From positions 4,154,001 to 4,218,000 of the forward strand of contig NZ_CP059735.1 in assembly GCF_000948975.2 (NCBI RefSeq): a stretch of 64,000 nucleotides of DNA, given 5' to 3'. Of the stretch, positions 16,322-23,581 are shown piece after piece; position 1 is the stretch's first letter; every line of letters begins with the position of its first letter. The position numbers and the translations under genes were made by a program. The notes beneath the pieces were generated by a model, which did not search any database, was not told the DNA's origin, and worked only from the letters and a program-made list of their open reading frames with translations. Source of the DNA: Thalassomonas actiniarum. GTDB taxonomy: Bacteria; Pseudomonadota; Gammaproteobacteria; Enterobacterales; Alteromonadaceae.

Positions 16322-18652
16322 ATGGTTGACGATACTATCAATGCAGTCTTAGAAAGTTTACAAAATAAAAATGCCCTATTTATCGTTGGTGCGGGCTTTT
16401 CCGTTGATGCAGGTTTGCCTGATGCTGAGACGTTAAAGAATCAAATCGCTCAAAAATATCGTCTTAGCGAAGCAAATGACTTGGCTGAGGCTGTAGAAAT
16501 GGCTTTGGCAAAGAAATATGAAAAACACGAAATAGATCAGTCTATTAAAGATTTTTTACAGGAGGGGATGGAATCAATCTCGGTCAAAGATAAAGAATAC
16601 ATATCCCAATTTACCTCACTTAAATTTAATAATTATATTATTACAACCAACTATGACACACTCATTGAAGAATCATTCAAAAGCCGTACAGAAATTAAAG
16701 TTATCAAAGAAGATTCTGATTTGGAGTTAGCTAGAGATTATAACTCTAGACTATATAAGGTTTTTGGCTGCATCGCTGATAACAGCCCGCTAGCTGTAAC
16801 CACAATTGATATAGAAGAATTTTCCAAACAAAAAGAAGCTATTGAATCAAAGTTGAAAACATTATTCTGGGAAAAAAGAATAATAATTATTGGTTTTAAG
16901 GCTAGGGATGCCTTCTTTATAAAGTTATTTTTAAATGTAATTAAAAAACGTCAAAGTAAAAAATTAATAGTTGTATCACCTAGCTTGACTAGTAAAGATA
17001 AGAATTGGTTTGAAGAATTAGGTAAGCTTGAGCATATAGCAATGTCAGGTAAAGAGTTTGTTAGCGCTTTGTATGACCAAGCAATTGCTGAAATCCAAGA
17101 AGTAAAACCAATACAAAGTCAAAGAACTAACAAGCAAAAAATAGCTAATTTATTAGAAGCAAATAATCCTTTCTATCCATACCGAACGGATAGATTTTGT
17201 AATGAAGATATAGCAAGGTTTTACGAAACTCCACCATCTCCGATTTCTGATATTGAATTAAATGATAATTTTGTTTTAGTTGGGGGGAGGGGTACAGGTA
17301 AATCAATGCTGTTAAGACATGCATCCACAAAAGTCCAACTACTCAAACCAAATTTAGATAAGGAACAATTAATTAGTAATATAAATATATATATTAAGAT
17401 TGATAACGCTTTTTCAAAGGAAACTGAAAAACTTCAAGAAGAAAGCGATAATGATTGGTATAGTTGGTATATACACTATTTAAATTTAACAATAGCAATT
17501 GAAATAATTTCTATACTAAAAGCTCTTGTAGACTTTAAGTCCTTAGAAGTTGAACAATCGTCAATAATAAATATTGCGGATGTTTTACTTTTAAATTATG
17601 CCACAGCACCATGCAATCTAGATGATATAAATATAGCCTTAAGGAAAAATAGAACTTTATCAAAAAGAGGAAGTAAAAATAAAAATTATACAAACCTTAC
17701 CACATTACAAGATTTATTTGAGTTACTAAAATTAACGTGTAAGCAACTGAATAACTCTTCATTTACACTTTTAATAGATGATATGGAATTGTCTGATGAA
17801 AGAGTAATACCTTTTGCGGTTTGGACTGGCGCAAGAAGATTTTTTGTAAAGGTTTCAACATCCACTTTATTTAATTTGCATATCTTCTCTGAACAAGGAA
17901 TAAGTCAAATAAATGATTTTCAAATTATAAACCTTGACTCTTTAAATCTTGATAAAGAAAGAATACGGTTATTTGAAAAGCATATAGAATCTATTGCAAA
18001 CATTAGGCTTAAAGAAAAAAATTTGTCTTATAGTATTAAAGATTTATTGGGGACAAAGGTTTCTAAAGATTATCCATTCTCTGGTTTTACTAGGTTTAGC
18101 AAGTTAAGCGGTGGCTCTATTCGTAGTTTTTTAAAGTACTGTAAAGATGCCGTAGACTTTTCTTATAAAGAAGAACATGGGCGACTTCCAACTACTATTT
18201 TTGGGGAACTACCACGTAAAGACCAAGAAACTGTAGCTGAGCGAATTGCATATGACGAGTACTATAGTCTGAGAGATGGAAATAAAATTGGTTTTTTAAT
18301 TGTAGCTTTATTAGATAGTTTTGGTGAATATAGTTACAGAAGATATCAAAATACTACGTCTCAACAAAGGACTCTTAGATTTTCAGTAAAAGATCCTGAA
18401 AATCTAAGTAAAGAAGCAACAGCTGTCCTCACCGAATGTGTAAAGCTAGGTGCCTTATTAGTGCCATACGAAAGGCAGAGGCAAAAACATCCAACGCTAA
18501 AAAAGTTAACCTCATTTATTCTTAACAGAACGCTCTGCCCAAAATATAAAATACTTCCAGTCACTCATCAACAATCAGAGTTTAGTGCAAAACAAATCGA
18601 CTTAATGCTACATGATAGACAACAATTTCTTAAGGAAATGAATTATGAATAA
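16322..18652 (+). CDS. SIR2-like domain fused to ORC/CDC6-like AAA ATPase (candidate defence effector)
   Basis: I choose the ATG at 16322; the earlier in-frame TTG at 16274 has no ribosome site. The 776-residue protein starts with a SIR2-like NAD-binding fold: GAGFS (23-27), TTNYD (108-112), LYKVFGC (144-150) and IIIIGFKARD. Its usual catalytic HG position appears as FG. From about 300 there is a P-loop ATPase with Walker A GGRGTGKS (321-328) and Walker B LLIDD (Asp486/487), then a C-terminal region that could be winged-helix. SIR2 domains in phage defence usually deplete NAD+; fused ATPases act as sensors or switches. It overlaps the next gene by eight bases. The stretch is strikingly AT-rich, suggesting transfer. 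Confidence 0.85.
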   Translation: MVDDTINAVLESLQNKNALFIVGAGFSVDAGLPDAETLKNQIAQKYRLSEANDLAEAVEMALAKKYEKHEIDQSIKDFLQEGMESISVKDKEYISQFTSLKFNNYIITTNYDTLIEESFKSRTEIKVIKEDSDLELARDYNSRLYKVFGCIADNSPLAVTTIDIEEFSKQKEAIESKLKTLFWEKRIIIIGFKARDAFFIKLFLNVIKKRQSKKLIVVSPSLTSKDKNWFEELGKLEHIAMSGKEFVSALYDQAIAEIQEVKPIQSQRTNKQKIANLLEANNPFYPYRTDRFCNEDIARFYETPPSPISDIELNDNFVLVGGRGTGKSMLLRHASTKVQLLKPNLDKEQLISNINIYIKIDNAFSKETEKLQEESDNDWYSWYIHYLNLTIAIEIISILKALVDFKSLEVEQSSIINIADVLLLNYATAPCNLDDINIALRKNRTLSKRGSKNKNYTNLTTLQDLFELLKLTCKQLNNSSFTLLIDDMELSDERVIPFAVWTGARRFFVKVSTSTLFNLHIFSEQGISQINDFQIINLDSLNLDKERIRLFEKHIESIANIRLKEKNLSYSIKDLLGTKVSKDYPFSGFTRFSKLSGGSIRSFLKYCKDAVDFSYKEEHGRLPTTIFGELPRKDQETVAERIAYDEYYSLRDGNKIGFLIVALLDSFGEYSYRRYQNTTSQQRTLRFSVKDPENLSKEATAVLTECVKLGALLVPYERQRQKHPTLKKLTSFILNRTLCPKYKILPVTHQQSEFSAKQIDLMLHDRQQFLKEMNYE

Positions 18653-19655
18653 AACAAGAGTTTTTATACATGCATATTCCTATGAAGAAAGGTCAATAGA
18701 GTCTATCAAGCATATTAGCTATTCGGAGTCAGGTTATGATTTAGTTATAACTTTAGACTATATAGAAGTGCCTAAGCAATTAGTTTCTGCCTATAAAAAC
18801 AATAAAAGAATAATTGATGAGAAGGTAAAACTTTCCAATATAAAACAAGAGATTATAGATGTTAAGTATAACTCTCAATTAAATTTTATTAATATAATTA
18901 AAAGCAAATTGCCTGAAAAAGTGGATATAGATTTAGATATTACCAATCTTACAAAATTGCATATCATGCGCTTATTATTCGAATATGGGCACTTAATTAA
19001 GAATGTCACTTATATCAGTGCTAATGCGCATTATTTAAATGAAGATTCAGCAGATGAATTACTAAAGACAGGAAACAGAAGCACCATAATTTCGGGATTT
19101 GAGGGTATACTAGTACCTGAGTTACCAACAATTTTGGTAATTATATCTGGTTTTGAAACAACTAGAGCACAATCAGCATATAATTCTATATCACCTGACA
19201 TATGCATCCAAATAGCGGGGGTTCCATGGCTTGAACCGGATAAAGCTATAGATTATATATCTAAATCAATGGATATAAACAAACATCTCTCTTACCATCA
19301 AAATTGTTTTACAGAATTAGCGCCAAGTCTTTGCCCAAGAGGATTTGCTTCGAGACTTAGAGATATTATCACTAAATATAAAGATATTTATAAATCTAAG
19401 GGTGAAGAAAATTGTAATGTTATTATTGTCCCTCTAGGAACAAAGATACAAACACTTGGAACATATTTTTATTTTACAAAGCATCCAGAAACAAGGATAT
19501 ATTATACAAATAAAACCAACTATACAGAGTGCTCTATCGGTGTGGGTGAATTATCAATGTACTCCTTAAAAGATAGAAATTTAGATGAGATAGAAACACA
19601 AAATAAACGTGAGGATCTTTTATCTGAATATTATGCACAACTAAGTATTGATTGA
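18645..19655 (+). CDS. Rossmannoid (CARF-like) partner of the SIR2-AAA protein
   Basis: The ATG overlaps the end of the SIR2-AAA gene by eight bases (ATGAATAA), so translation is coupled. The 336-residue protein begins RVFIHAYSYEERSIESI. It carries DLDITNLTKLHIMRLL (96-111), similar to the D-T-x-x-x-K motif of CARF-type ligand-binding domains. A second strand-loop, IIVPLGTKIQTLGTYFYF (260-277), precedes TRIYYTNKTNY. I read it as one or two Rossmann-like units able to bind a nucleotide or a partner; no catalytic motif or HEPN/nuclease domain is visible. The family is not recognised with certainty. Base composition is as AT-rich as its partner. Confidence 0.75.
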   Translation: MNKTRVFIHAYSYEERSIESIKHISYSESGYDLVITLDYIEVPKQLVSAYKNNKRIIDEKVKLSNIKQEIIDVKYNSQLNFINIIKSKLPEKVDIDLDITNLTKLHIMRLLFEYGHLIKNVTYISANAHYLNEDSADELLKTGNRSTIISGFEGILVPELPTILVIISGFETTRAQSAYNSISPDICIQIAGVPWLEPDKAIDYISKSMDINKHLSYHQNCFTELAPSLCPRGFASRLRDIITKYKDIYKSKGEENCNVIIVPLGTKIQTLGTYFYFTKHPETRIYYTNKTNYTECSIGVGELSMYSLKDRNLDEIETQNKREDLLSEYYAQLSID

Positions 19656-19677
19656 TCTTTAGAGAAAGAGGATGAGT

Positions 19678-19722
19678 AATCCTGCCATTTTTTAAACTTA
19701 AAATCCCCCTTGTGGCAGGATT
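19678..19722 (+). terminator. Stem-loop after the SIR2 operon
   Basis: AATCCTGCCA (19678-19687) pairs with TGGCAGGATT (19713-19722) around a 25-base loop, starting 22 bases past the stop. The run after it is TGTTG rather than T-rich, so it is an imperfect terminator or an mRNA-protecting hairpin. Confidence 0.45.
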
Positions 19723-19762
19723 GTTGTCACCCATTTGATTTCAGTTGATAGTATTTAACAGA

Positions 19763-19894
19763 GGGCGACAACGATTTGAGGCATGCGGGCTAGCACTCCA
19801 TCCAGAGAAAACTAAGATTATTTTCTGTAAAGATGAACGACGCAGAGGGGACTATCACAATACCGACTTTTACTTTCTAGGGTATACCTTTAGG
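19763..19894 (+). pseudogene. Group II intron reverse transcriptase/maturase (LtrA) fragment
   Basis: About 44 codons encode RFEACGLALHPEKTKIIFCK, DERRRGDYHNT and FYFLGYTFR. This matches the region of LtrA-type reverse transcriptases just after the YADD palm motif (family pattern CGLELHPEKTKIVYCK...RRGDYPNTSFDFLGYTFRPR). The YADD box, maturase and endonuclease parts are missing, so it is a fragment. It joins repeat copy A immediately downstream. Confidence 0.85.
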
Positions 19895-19897
19895 GAT

Positions 19898-19996
19898 GCA
19901 AACATGGGCACTCAAACCTTGGTAAACATGAAAAGCTGTTATAGGCATAATTCAATTTTTGGCTGCCCGGCTTTGCTCGCGCAAAGCTTACAATGG
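19898..19996. repeat. Dispersed island repeat, copy A (about 99 bp)
   Basis: The core AAAGCTGTTATAGGCATAAT and the following GGCTGCCCGGCTTTGCTCGC recur at 20656-20718, 23246-23344 and in truncated form at 25312-25348. Copies A and C align over about 99 bp including the end ACTTACAATGG/GCTTACAATGG. This copy abuts the intron RT fragment. Confidence 0.8.
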
Positions 19997-20064
19997 CCCC
20001 CAAAAAAAGCAATTGAATCAAAGCCTTGACTGCACTGAGCAAAAACATCAAATTTCCTTTAAAA

Positions 20065-20105
20065 AAAGACCAATTCACCATTGATTTCCCCGCAAATTGG
20101 TCTTT
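20065..20105. terminator. Bidirectional terminator-like hairpin
   Basis: AAAGACCAATT (20065-20075) pairs perfectly with AATTGGTCTTT (20095-20105); seven A bases precede it and TCTTT ends it, so it could stop transcription on either strand. On the minus strand it could end an RNA antisense to the symE leader, which is speculative. Confidence 0.5.
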
Positions 20106-20284
20106 CCTTAATAGTGCTATCCAAGCCTAAACGGAAAGCATTTATTACAACACTTCCATCAATCAATGAACTGCTGTAATAACAACCGTTACTAACAAAG
20201 CAAAACTAGTAACTTAAACCGCAACCCCTGAGTGCTGGCACACCCAGAGGTCGCTAACCACCACGAACTCTCAAGGAGTACGTC

Positions 20285-20569
20285 ATGGCTAAATATCATC
20301 ATACGCCAGAGCCCGTCTCGGCAAAAGTAAAATATCCTATTTATCGGCAACTTACCGTGCAGGAAACGGTTTGCACCACAGCGTCGAAAACCCGCGGCAT
20401 AGGGATTAACTATGTGCCCGTCAAGCTTGAGCCTTGTGTAGTGCTCAGGGGAAAATGGCTGCACTTGGCCGGTTTCCCTGTCGGGCAAAAGCTTAGTATT
20501 GTTGTCAATCAGGCAGAGCTGGTGATCACGCCTAAACAAACGGAGCCAAACCCGTCCGTTGAAAACTAA
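20285..20569 (+). CDS. symE: SymE family type I toxin
   Basis: This 94-residue protein shows the SymE layout: YRQLTVQETV at the N-terminus, then PVKLEPCVVLRGKWLHLAGF and PVGQKLSIVVNQAELVITP, an AbrB-like fold. SymE proteins are SOS-induced and in E. coli are repressed by the antisense RNA SymR; they were described as RNA-targeting and later as nucleoid-condensing. The ATG follows AAGGAG by six bases. A long leader of about 180 bp with a CCTGAGTGCTGGCACACCCAG hairpin region precedes it and could hold a SymR-like RNA. The AT-rich island surrounds it, though this gene itself is less AT-rich than the SIR2 operon. Confidence 0.8.
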   Translation: MAKYHHTPEPVSAKVKYPIYRQLTVQETVCTTASKTRGIGINYVPVKLEPCVVLRGKWLHLAGFPVGQKLSIVVNQAELVITPKQTEPNPSVEN

Positions 20570-20598
20570 CCCCGGGCTTAATTGTAAAGCTATAAGCT

Positions 20599-20631
20599 AA
20601 GCTGCTGTATTTAAAGCAGATACAGCAGCTT
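20599..20631 (+). terminator. Stem-loop after symE
   Basis: AAGCTGCTGTAT (20599-20610) pairs perfectly with ATACAGCAGCTT (20620-20631) around a nine-base loop, 29 bases after the symE stop. A short TTA follows, so the T-run is weak. Confidence 0.6.
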
Positions 20632-20655
20632 TATCTAACGGGAATAGCCCGCTTA

Positions 20656-20718
20656 AAACCTTGGTAAGTATGAAAAGCTGTCATAGGCATAATTCAATTT
20701 TTGGCTGTCCGGCTTTGC
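20656..20718. repeat. Dispersed island repeat, copy B
   Basis: AAACCTTGGTAAGTATGAAA, then AGCTGTCATAGGCATAATTC and TTGGCTGTCCGGCTTTGC repeat copies A and C nearly exactly. It lies between symE and the PD40 gene, and shares only the central 63 bp with the longer copies. Confidence 0.85.
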
Positions 20719-20746
20719 GGTTTTCTCAAATTCAATTATTAATGCA

Positions 20747-21646
20747 TCATACTTTTGGCCTTAGTTTCTCAATAACTTCTGTGCTCACCCAATATAAATT
20801 TGATAATTCGTTTTCTTCGTTATATCGGCTAAAAAATAAATATTTTCCATCGGGAGTGACGCTTGGTACTGATTCAATAAAGTTAGAATTAACTTTATCT
20901 CCAAGGTTAATTGGCTTTGTCCATGTTCCGTCTTTCTTCTTAAAATAGACATAGAGATCACTTTTTTTACTATCATCTTCTTTGTTGCGGGCGTTTGAAA
21001 CTAAATAATCTTGAGATGGGGAAATAAAAGTGTGCACGCCAAAACCCATTTCAACAGGCTTTATTTCAGGAAAGCTGCCGTTGTCATTGGGGGCATAGTA
21101 GGTTTTCATTTTTGATATATTAAAATAATAAAGGTCGCCGTTATTGGCTTGGTTCGGAAAGAAAACATCATCGTCATTTATCGGTGAATCAAGTTTTATT
21201 GCCTTGCTCCACGCATTGTCCAAACGATTTACATACCATATTCTATTATCCGTATAATCAGATTTAGCCGTGGTAAAATAAATTCGTTTACTGTCAGCGG
21301 TGACAAACGGATGCATTTCTTGCTCTTTTTTTCCTTTGGTGAAGCTTACTTTTTGAATCGGTTTCCATTTGTTATCTTCGAGTTTTGAAAAATAGATAGC
21401 AGCATTTTCGTCTTTTTTATGCGCTTTAAAATATATTTCATCTAAATCAGAGGAAAACGAAATCCCCCCTTCATGTCTTCCATTGATTGAAACTATACCG
21501 GGAGCAAAAACTTCTGGGATTAAACCGGGTGGCTTTTGCCCAAGATAGGGGCCTTCCAAGACCGGAAACTCATCTTGGCCATAACTATTGCTACTGAAAG
21601 CTAGAAGAGAAAACAGCAGAGTAATTGAAATACCAATATAGTTCAT
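20747..21646 (-). CDS. Secreted PD40 (TolB/WD40-like) beta-propeller protein
   Basis: This 299-residue protein has an N-terminal signal peptide (MNYIGISITLLFSLLAFSSNSYG). Repeated propeller blades follow, such as FVTADSKRIYFTTAKSDY and SVTPDGKYLFFSRYNEEN, with the S-x-D-G/D-S-x-x-I-Y/L-F-F pattern of PD40 repeats. Such proteins are periplasmic or surface-attached binding scaffolds with no enzymatic role assigned. It sits alone on the minus strand between repeat B and the Tae4 pair. Function unknown. Confidence 0.82.
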   Translation of the reverse strand: MNYIGISITLLFSLLAFSSNSYGQDEFPVLEGPYLGQKPPGLIPEVFAPGIVSINGRHEGGISFSSDLDEIYFKAHKKDENAAIYFSKLEDNKWKPIQKVSFTKGKKEQEMHPFVTADSKRIYFTTAKSDYTDNRIWYVNRLDNAWSKAIKLDSPINDDDVFFPNQANNGDLYYFNISKMKTYYAPNDNGSFPEIKPVEMGFGVHTFISPSQDYLVSNARNKEDDSKKSDLYVYFKKKDGTWTKPINLGDKVNSNFIESVPSVTPDGKYLFFSRYNEENELSNLYWVSTEVIEKLRPKV

Positions 21647-22103
21647 ATTATTGTCCTTATTTTATATTTAGGTGGGTGCTTAACTTCTGCGCTCTGATAA
21701 CAGCTATTAATATTACGCCCGCATGATTAAGGTCAACATAGTCGTAGTGCCAAAAAGACCAAAGCGGCAAAATTCAAGTTGAATAACTTGTGAGTCTCTT
21801 ATTGGTACGAAAAAATGGCCATTGCTGATTCACCTTGGTCTAAAAACGAGTTAGAACGGATGGCAGTAATGTTGGAGAAACTGCCATTAATGATAAAAAC
21901 TTTAATGACCGCTTTGGTGGCGTAGCTGACCACCAAAGTTCATTCTGAATCTAGTGGCAACGTCTGTATATGGCACAATAGTTTAGGTTAGGTGCTAGTG
22001 TTGTTCACACCTTAATTTGGTGTTAGGCTGCAATATCGCTCATAATCACTCAATATATCCTATAGTTAGGCAACATAAACACAGGAATTATGGAGAATAT
22101 ACT
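21647..22103. other. Non-coding stretch upstream of the Tae4 gene
   Basis: This 457-bp stretch has no convincing gene. A 36-codon frame at 21816-21925 (MAIADSPWSKNELERM) is open but has no recognisable family or good ribosome site. The rest is probably promoter and leader for the divergent PD40 and Tae4 genes. Confidence 0.5.
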
Positions 22104-22649
22104 GTGCTCACATTCAACAAGCTATGGGAATGCCATCCAACCATTACTAATGAAGATAATCCTTGTACAACAAACGGAGAAAAGAACTTTGCTAACCAGT
22201 GCGCTATTAGAGTTGGTGTGGCATTAGCAAAGTGTGGTGTTAGCACCTCAAATATACCGGGTGCGACACACTGCTGGCATGGGCATGATAAATCTCAGGG
22301 TCATGTAATACGAGCTGAGGAGTTGGCTAATGGTCTTAATAAGTTTCCTATTGCAGGTGTACAGAAGGCTATAAAAGTAAAGCCTGATGAATTTGCCGAT
22401 AGATTGTTTGGAAAGAAGGGAATAATTTTTTTCAAAGATTATTGGCAAAGAACGAGCAATGGTCGTAAGGAGAGCTTTAGAAATAGAAGTGGTGATCATA
22501 TCGATTTATGGAATGGACGGCGCACAACTAGTATTTCATCATGGGCGAGAATATATTTGCGGTTTGGTGATTTTGGGCTCCACTCTATATCTGATGAATG
22601 GTCAGACTATGAAGACTCCAAGCAAGTATGGTTTTGGAGGATCATGTAA
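22104..22649 (+). CDS. Type VI secretion amidase effector, Tae4 family
   Basis: I place the start at the GTG at 22104, eight bases after GGAG; the reading upstream lacks family similarity. The 181-residue product matches Tae4: LTFNKLWECHP at the N-terminus, NFANQCAIRVGVAL with the nucleophile Cys33, KKGIIFFKDYW, and GDHIDLWNG with His132. Tae4 enzymes are papain-like DL-endopeptidases that cut the D-Glu-mDAP bond of peptidoglycan in rival cells after T6SS delivery. No T6SS structural, Hcp, VgrG or PAAR gene is in the window, so this is an orphan effector. The stop overlaps the next ATG (TAATG). Confidence 0.85.
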   Translation: MLTFNKLWECHPTITNEDNPCTTNGEKNFANQCAIRVGVALAKCGVSTSNIPGATHCWHGHDKSQGHVIRAEELANGLNKFPIAGVQKAIKVKPDEFADRLFGKKGIIFFKDYWQRTSNGRKESFRNRSGDHIDLWNGRRTTSISSWARIYLRFGDFGLHSISDEWSDYEDSKQVWFWRIM

Positions 22650-22891
22650 TGAAATATCTCACAGCACTTATTATGGGCTGTATATTTGTTATTGCATTAA
22701 CTGTTTTCATTACCCCCTATGCAAATGATATGTACATGATATTTTATGAGCTTAGTTCCGGGCCAGATACCGAAACTATGTTACTCAATAAGCTAATTTT
22801 TATTCATATACCAATCTATTTCATATTAGGTTTTATAGCTGGTATATTTTTACATAAAAAATGCTTGGCAAACAAAACCAGCGGACGCTAA
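22649..22891 (+). CDS. Small two-TM membrane protein, candidate immunity partner of Tae4
   Basis: The ATG at 22649 overlaps the Tae4 stop by one base, which implies translational coupling. The 80-residue product has a first hydrophobic helix (YLTALIMGCIFVIALTVF), a short polar loop (about 27-50) and a second helix (FIHIPIYFILGFIAGIFL), ending in a basic tail. Known Tai4 immunity proteins are soluble periplasmic helical proteins with a signal peptide, so this is not an ordinary Tai4. Immunity is inferred from position alone; a transport or lysis helper role is possible. Confidence 0.6.
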   Translation: MKYLTALIMGCIFVIALTVFITPYANDMYMIFYELSSGPDTETMLLNKLIFIHIPIYFILGFIAGIFLHKKCLANKTSGR

Positions 22892-23245
22892 AAGCGCACC
22901 GCAGTTCTATCAACCAATTTCCCTTGCAGCAGGCGGTTACTAAGCCCTCTTATCAACAACCAAGCTTCATATTTTTAGTGTAGGGTAAGATGCCGTTGCA
23001 TTATAGTCGCAGTCATGGCATCAACTTCTTGTTGGCCACCATTGACCACGAGCACATAGGGGATGTCAAGTATTTCAGCTAAATATCTAAGCTGCTCGCT
23101 TGTATTACTGGGTAGGTTATAAGGCAAATTATCTTATCCATTGAAATTCCCTTTATATATGAGCGATATCCCTATATCTGACGCTTATATTTTAGCAAAT
23201 CCTCCTATTAGTCAAACTGGTTTTGTACAAATACCAGACAATAAC

Positions 23246-23344
23246 GCAAGTATGAACACCCAGACCTTGGTAAATATGAAAAGCTGTCATAGGCATAATT
23301 CAATTTTTGCCTGACCGGCTTTACTCGCATAAAACTTACAATGG
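23246..23344. repeat. Dispersed island repeat, copy C (about 99 bp)
   Basis: This copy aligns with copy A over its whole length (GCAAGTATGAACACCCAGAC, central AGCTGTCATAGGCATAATTC, end ACTTACAATGG). It lies between the Tae4 pair and the PLC-like gene. By eye about 85 percent of bases agree with copy A. Confidence 0.8.
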
Positions 23345-23430
23345 GAAGTAAAGTTGACCATATATGTCCATGTTTGTTCTTCTAGGCTATTTCTCAAACG
23401 GCCGGAGTGTTTTCGATTGAAGCAAAAATA

Positions 23431-23469
23431 ACAGACACTCATACAAAGGAAATTCGTATGGGTGTCTGT
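23431..23469 (-). terminator. Terminator downstream of the PLC-like gene
   Basis: ACAGACACTCATAC (23431-23444) pairs with GTATGGGTGTCTGT (23456-23469), 14 base pairs with one wobble. On the minus strand TATTTTTGC follows. It is 113 bp past the PLC-like stop, so it may end that transcript. Confidence 0.55.
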
Positions 23470-23581
23470 GTTTCTTTGTATTTTTATTGGGTTAAAATAA
23501 ATCCCTACCGCATCTATTGCTCTCTATACAGTAACAGCGGTGGGTCAATCTTCACTTTCGGTGTGAAGTTATCTGTAATCG

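Larger units (their letters stand above)
22892..23581. other. Non-coding stretch with gene debris and repeat C
   Basis: This 690-bp stretch has no intact gene. On the minus strand 22975-23125 is open for about 50 codons and encodes SEQLRYLAEILDIPYVLVV and EVDAMTATIMQRH, which looks protein-like but has no start and an in-frame stop upstream, so it may be a decayed fragment. Repeat copy C and a terminator-like hairpin lie further right. Confidence 0.45.

Noticed and set aside
22017-22103. Upstream extension of the Tae4 gene from a TTG at 22017, with GTTAGGC resembling an integron attC core
   Set aside because: No matching inverted core (GCCTAAC or RYYYAAC) lies at attC distance, the extension is not family-like, and a GTG with a good GGAG exists at 22104.
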